A DNA stretch of 64,000 bases from assembly GCA_963848415.1 (NCBI GenBank), contig CAWKDN010000001.1:310001-374000 (forward strand), written 5' to 3'. This document shows positions 61,559-64,000 of the stretch, in pieces; the first letter of the stretch is position 1, and every line of letters starts with the position of its first letter. The position numbers and the translations under genes are program-made. Origin of the DNA: CAVQBC01 sp963848415 (lineage in GTDB: Bacteria; Actinomycetota; Thermoleophilia; Solirubrobacterales; Solirubrobacteraceae). The notes under the pieces were generated by a model. The model worked only from the letters and a program-made list of their open reading frames with translations, was not told the origin of the DNA and did no database searches.

Positions 61559-62524
61559 TCAGTCTTCCCAGACGATGCGGCGGGCGACGGGGTCGGCGTC
61601 CTCGGGGCCGGCCACGTCCACTCCCGGCGTCTCGAGCCGCAGCCGCGCCTCGAACTCGCCGGTGGACTCGTCCTCGAAGCGCTCGTGATCCCACAGGCCC
61701 GGGTCGCCCGCGGAGGGATCGTCGGTCGAGTAGCTGCCCGTCTGCTCGTCGCGCACGATGCTGCCGCCGGAGAGCTCGATCACGCGGCGCTGCATGCGGT
61801 CGACCATCGCCTTGTCGTGCGTGGCGACCACGACGGTCGTCCCGGTGCGGTTGATCCGGTAGAGCAGCTGCATGATCCCGATCGAGGTCTCGGGGTCGAG
61901 GTTGCCCGTCGGCTCGTCGGCCAGCAGCAGCGGCGGGTGGTTGACGAACGCGCGCGCGACGGAGACGCGCTGCTGCTCGCCGCCCGAGAGCTGGTCGGGC
62001 AGGTTGTGCAGCTTGGTCGAGAGCCCCGTCAGGCGCAGGATGTCGGGCACCTTGTGGCGGATCTCGCGACGCCCGCCGCCGGTCACCTGCAGCGCGTAGG
62101 CGACGTTGTCGTAGACCGTGCGGTTGGGCAGCAGCTTGTAGTCCTGAAAGACGACGCCGATGTTGCGGCGGTAGTACGGGACGCGCTTGTGCGGGATGGT
62201 CGAGAGGTCGCGGCCGGCGACGCTGATCGAGCCGCTGGTCGCCTCGGCCTCCTTGATCAGCAGGCGCATCGTGGTCGACTTGCCCGAGCCGCTGGCGCCC
62301 ACCACGAAGACGAACTCGCCCGGGTGCACGGCGAAGGTGACGCCGTCGAGGCCGATGTCGCCACCCGGGTAGAGCTTGGTGACCGAGCGGAAGTCGATGA
62401 TCGCGCCGGGCACCGGCGCACGGGCGGCGAGGGCGGCAGCGGAGGCGCGGGCCTCGAGCTGCTCGGTGCGGGTCAGGCGCCGGTGGCGCGAGCCGCGGCG
62501 GACGTCTCTCTCTGTGGCAGCCAT
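61559..62524 (-). CDS. ftsE: Cell division ATP-binding protein FtsE, with extensions
   Basis: A 321-residue ABC ATPase. Walker A is GASGSGKST, the signature is LSGGEQQR and Walker [35 protein letters not shown] is the FtsE-type Q-loop. Compared with a typical FtsE of about 230 residues it has some 40 extra N-terminal residues (basic, alanine-rich) and about 60 extra acidic C-terminal residues. It couples ATP hydrolysis to FtsX. Start ATG 62522-62524; an internal start near residue 41 is possible. Confidence 0.93.
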   Translation of the reverse strand: MAATERDVRRGSRHRRLTRTEQLEARASAAALAARAPVPGAIIDFRSVTKLYPGGDIGLDGVTFAVHPGEFVFVVGASGSGKSTTMRLLIKEAEATSGSISVAGRDLSTIPHKRVPYYRRNIGVVFQDYKLLPNRTVYDNVAYALQVTGGGRREIRHKVPDILRLTGLSTKLHNLPDQLSGGEQQRVSVARAFVNHPPLLLADEPTGNLDPETSIGIMQLLYRINRTGTTVVVATHDKAMVDRMQRRVIELSGGSIVRDEQTGSYSTDDPSAGDPGLWDHERFEDESTGEFEARLRLETPGVDVAGPEDADPVARRIVWED

Positions 62525-62624
62525 AGGCGAGGGCGCAGGCTACGAGCCGCCCGCCCCGACGCCCGCAAGACGGCGTGCATGCAACGCGGGTTGCAGATCG
62601 GGCCTCGATAGCCTCTTTGAACCG

Positions 62625-63875
62625 ATGATGGAGATCCACGCTTCCTCGCTGCCCAACGGGCTTCCGCTGTACCGCCTCGAGCTCGAGGGCACGCGCGCGG
62701 TGACCACGCTCGTCGCCTTCGACGCCGGCGCGCGCACCGAGCGCCCGGAGGAGAACGGCGCGGCGCACTTCCTCGAGCACCTCGTGTTCAAGGGCGGCCA
62801 GAAGTACGACCACTACCGCAAGGTCAACGAGACGGCCGAGACGATGGGCGCGATGCTCAACGCCTACACCTCGCACGACCTCGTCGCCTTCCACATCACC
62901 TCGCGGGCGGAGTCGGTCGGCAAGGCGATCGACCTGCTCACCGACTTCGTCGGCCGGCCGAAGCTCGACCCCGAGGAGCTCGACCGCGAGCGCGGCGTCG
63001 TCATCCAGGAGATCGCGCGCGCCAACGACCAGCCCGCCGTGCTGGCCGAGCACCTGATCGACCAGGCGGCCTTCGGCGACCATCCGCTGGGGCGCCCGGT
63101 GCTCGGCCCCGCCGAGCACCTGCGCTCGTTCACGCGCGAGGAGATCCTCGGCTTTCGCGGGCGCCAGTGGTCCGGCGCGCGCGGCGGCGCGTTCATCGTC
63201 GGCAACCTGGAGTCGATCCCCGAGGACGGCGAGCTCGCCGACCGCTTCGGGCGCTTCCCGTCGATCTCGGCCGACGGCGCGCGCGAGGCGGCGCCGGCTC
63301 TGGACCCGCGCACGCTCGTCGAGGAGCGCGAGTCCAACCAGTCCCACCTGCGCCTCTCTTACCGCCCCGCCGTCGACGTGCGCGCGCCGCGCGAGCGCGC
63401 CGCGCTGAGCGTCCTCTCGACGCTGCTGGGCGGCTCGATGGGCTCGCGCCTGTTCGACGAGATCCGCGAGCAGCGCGGCCTGGCCTACTCCGTCTACTCG
63501 CTCGACCACGCCTTCGCCGACACGGCCATCCTGCAGCTCTCCGCCGGCCTCGAGTCGGGCAAGTGCCTGGAGGCCTACGCGCGCATGCGCGAGATCGTCG
63601 ACGAGCTGCGCGCCGACGGCCCGAAGGAAGAGGAGTTCCAGCGCGCGCGGGCCTACGCCGCCGGGCGCCGGGTGCTCGCCTTCGAGAACACCAACGCCGT
63701 CGCCCGCCACGCCGCCGCCCAGACGGTGGTCTTCGGGCAGGAGATCGACCCGGACAAGGCGATCGCGGCACTCGACGACGTCACGCTCGACGAGGTCGCC
63801 GAGATCGCCCGCGGCATCTCGGAGGCCGTGTCGGTCGCGTGCGTCGGCCCGCACAGCGCGGCCGACTTCAACTAG
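62625..63875 (+). CDS. M16 family zinc peptidase
   Basis: A 416-residue peptidase with the inverted zinc motif HFLEH (HxxEH) in NGAAHFLEHLVFKGGQKYDH and a downstream glutamate in RGVVIQEIARANDQ. The second half has LLGGSMGSRLFDEIREQRGL and YSVYSLDHAF, the usual inactive-domain pattern. This is the bacterial processing-peptidase-like group next to pnp/smpB-type loci. It could be the protease that cleaves PqqA (PqqF is M16), but that is inference. ATG codons at 62625 and 62628. Confidence 0.9.
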   Translation: MMEIHASSLPNGLPLYRLELEGTRAVTTLVAFDAGARTERPEENGAAHFLEHLVFKGGQKYDHYRKVNETAETMGAMLNAYTSHDLVAFHITSRAESVGKAIDLLTDFVGRPKLDPEELDRERGVVIQEIARANDQPAVLAEHLIDQAAFGDHPLGRPVLGPAEHLRSFTREEILGFRGRQWSGARGGAFIVGNLESIPEDGELADRFGRFPSISADGAREAAPALDPRTLVEERESNQSHLRLSYRPAVDVRAPRERAALSVLSTLLGGSMGSRLFDEIREQRGLAYSVYSLDHAFADTAILQLSAGLESGKCLEAYARMREIVDELRADGPKEEEFQRARAYAAGRRVLAFENTNAVARHAAAQTVVFGQEIDPDKAIAALDDVTLDEVAEIARGISEAVSVACVGPHSAADFN

Positions 63876-63965
63876 CGCGGCCCGCTGCGGTAGTGCGGTT
63901 CTCCGCACCGCCGAACACGAGGTTGCCGGTGGACAGGGCTCCGTCCCGCCTGGGAGAGTGCCAAC

Positions 63966-64000
63966 ATGCCACGTGTGCTCAGCCGGACCGCCTCCGCGCC
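63966..64000 (+). CDS. Start of a gene cut by the window edge
   Basis: An ATG 91 bp after the M16 gene, preceded by GGGAGAG, opens a frame (MPRVLSRTASA) to the window edge. Eleven codons are too few for a family call. Between the two lies a 6-bp hairpin (GTGCGG-TTCT-CCGCAC at 63893-63908). Confidence 0.3.
   Translation, partial: MPRVLSRTASA

Noticed and set aside
60039..63908. 1,289-codon minus frame across ctpA, ftsX, ftsE and the M16 gene
   Set aside because: It is a shadow of these genes; the genuine proteins are in other frames with complete motifs.
1..64000. CRISPR array, prophage or insertion sequence
   Set aside because: No regularly spaced repeats, cas genes, integrase, transposase or phage structural genes were seen; the only direct repeats are the 19-bp pair at 7197/7928 and the 9-bp tandem at 20802.

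Overview
This window is very GC-rich actinobacterial chromosome. The arrangement rnr-ctpA-ftsX-ftsE with smpB and ssrA nearby, the dense GTG/ATG starts and the many 4-bp gene overlaps fit a Thermoleophilia (Solirubrobacterales or Gaiellales)-like organism. That placement is an inference from gene content, not a measured phylogeny.

Layout. Positions 1-14.8 kb are an accessory region of small regulator/effector pairs: MarR-VOC, two ArsR-SRPBCC pairs and TetR-VOC. It also holds a cyclic-nucleotide-domain flavoprotein, a LuxR-type regulator and a two-gene uronate-to-glucarate oxidation module. Several decayed genes lie here. Positions 15.7-41.5 kb are the centrepiece, a one-carbon island. Its left half is a minus-strand operon (fae, SDR, pterin dehydratase, dihydropteroate-synthase-like gene, mtdB, DUF1464) diverging from a plus-strand operon of ten overlapping genes (citG-like, ATP-grasp, fhcB, fhcA, fhcD, fhcC, mch, DUF447, beta-RFAP synthase, mfnB), followed by mfnE-like, mfnF-like, HisA-like and RimK-like genes. 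These encode the whole tetrahydromethanopterin (H4MPT)/methanofuran route from formaldehyde to formate plus parts of both cofactor pathways. Its right half (34-41.5 kb) has a PQQ alcohol dehydrogenase with the Asp-X-Asp signature of lanthanide enzymes, its PQQ-associated partner, a small membrane protein, and pqqA, pqqC, pqqD, pqqE and pqqB. Together the genes read as methanol to formaldehyde to formate. No assimilation genes (serine cycle, RuMP) are visible.

Positions 41.5-52.7 kb hold a TetR/MFS efflux pair, an ECF42-type sigma factor with its YCII partner, a secreted beta-helix protein, an MMPL transporter, a patch of decayed LuxR genes and two alpha/beta hydrolases. Positions 52.9-64 kb are core genome: tmRNA, a disulfide-reductase flavoprotein, an unassigned structured small RNA, a site-2 protease, SmpB, an acyltransferase, RNase R, CtpA, FtsX, FtsE and an M16 peptidase.

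An important caveat: at least 23 single-base frame slips interrupt otherwise conserved genes, most between 14.4 and 26.9 kb, including genes expected to be essential. They look more like consensus errors than mutation, so affected genes are given as full spans with the slips noted.
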